DNA of 13,847 nt. It comes from Bacteroidales bacterium UBA1077 (GTDB lineage Bacteria > Bacteroidota > Bacteroidia > Bacteroidales > UBA932). A model generated the notes under the pieces. The model saw only the letters and a list, made by a program, of their open reading frames with translations, ran no database searches and was not told where the DNA came from. The stretch lies in assembly GCA_002314195.1 (NCBI GenBank), contig DCCQ01000150.1, positions 1 to 13,847 on the forward strand, read 5' to 3'. The translations under genes and the position numbers were made by a program. Positions 13,690 to 13,847 of the stretch are shown piece by piece. Numbering within the stretch: position 1 is the stretch's first letter; every line of letters begins with the position of its first letter.

Positions 13690-13847
13690 ATGGATTTTTG
13701 CTATCTTCGAAGTCTGTTCCTTGGAATTTTGCTTGCTCAGCGTCAAGGTAGAGGAAGTCTGAATATTCAGGCATCGGTTTTCTTGTGGCAGGCGAGTGAG
13801 AAACTGAGAAGCTGTTTTGATTTGTTTGTTTGAAGTTTTGAGAGTGA
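13690..13847. other. Right-edge region with no supported gene
   Basis: I see no convincing gene here. On the plus strand TATCTTCG (13702-13709) is one base off the -7 consensus and could serve a gene starting beyond the edge. A full palindrome TGAATATTCA lies at 13760-13769. A short minus-strand frame from 13774 overlaps the lipoprotein start and is not supported. Confidence 0.4.

Larger units (their letters stand above)
84..13769. repeat. Dispersed heptamer TGAATAT/ATATTCA, 26 sites across the window
   Basis: First bases of TGAATAT on the plus strand: 772, 1577, 4280, 4400, 4460, 6272, 7186, 7973, 9114, 9241, 11796, 12362, 12444, 12683, 12787, 13252, 13528 and 13760. First bases of ATATTCA on the plus strand: 84, 1997, 3983, 6277, 8061, 10837, 13375 and 13556. 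Counted by eye. An arbitrary heptamer is expected about 1.7 times over both strands at even composition. Sites lie in coding and non-coding DNA. Confidence 0.7.

Noticed and set aside
13580..13774. Small 64-codon minus-strand gene upstream of the lipoprotein
   Set aside because: It overlaps the lipoprotein start by about 95 bases, loses any sensible composition in the overlap and matches no family I know.
13690..13847. Cobalamin riboswitch upstream of the substrate-binding gene
   Set aside because: A GCCTGCC string on the minus strand recalled the end of such riboswitches, but the conserved core boxes are not visible and a promoter-like box lies downstream of it.
1..13847. Phage, transposon or defence island
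   Set aside because: No integrase, transposase, nuclease-toxin pair or defence motif is seen; all genes are chromosomal-type families with similar composition.

Overview
The window looks like chromosome of a Bacteroidota, most likely a Bacteroidales gut or rumen lineage. Base composition is near 50% GC by eye. Most starts lack a Shine-Dalgarno sequence, several upstream regions carry boxes of the Bacteroidota -7 form TAnnTTTG, and the protein families are typical of that phylum. I see no phage, transposase, rRNA, tRNA or CRISPR array.

Layout. Positions 1-758 (minus) hold an AlkD-type DNA alkylation repair protein cut by the left edge. Positions 845-9147 (minus) hold six tightly packed genes. 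In transcription order they are: a secreted M28-family peptidase homologue (TTG start), an MsbA-type ABC exporter, a CBM9-like protein, a small VanZ-family membrane protein, a 1013-residue secreted amidase-like multidomain protein, and a CyuA/UPF0597-type L-cysteine desulfidase. Gaps are 2, 27, 10, -19 and 6 bases, so one operon is likely. Its promoter is probably near 9178-9185. A 127-base divergent region (9148-9274) with candidate promoters on both strands and a strong AT-rich hairpin separates it from a plus-strand pair: a secreted TPR protein (9275-11305) and a YycJ/WalJ-type metallo-beta-lactamase-fold hydrolase (11305-12141) whose start overlaps the TPR stop by one base. Positions 12142-12396 lie between convergent genes and contain about five tandem copies of a 50-base hairpin unit. 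Positions 12397-13674 (minus) encode a lipoprotein substrate-binding protein of the BtuF/FhuD class. Its C-terminal part carries a near-perfect in-frame 66-base-period repeat. The right edge (13675-13847) is mostly non-coding.

How the genes may work together. The operon is weighted to the cell envelope: secreted hydrolase-like proteins, a lipid/drug-type exporter, a VanZ membrane protein, and on the other strand an exported TPR scaffold. A shared pathway is inference only; the packing supports co-expression.

Best leads. (1) The heptamer TGAATAT/ATATTCA occurs 26 times in 13.8 kb, against about 1.7 expected at even composition. It occurs in several reading frames and in non-coding DNA, which suggests a DNA-level motif. 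(2) The 50-base tandem hairpin array at 12154-12393. (3) The M28 homologue has lost its catalytic glutamate and a zinc-binding histidine. (4) An attenuator-like hairpin lies in the TPR gene leader. None of these amounts to a recognisable defence or mobile system.
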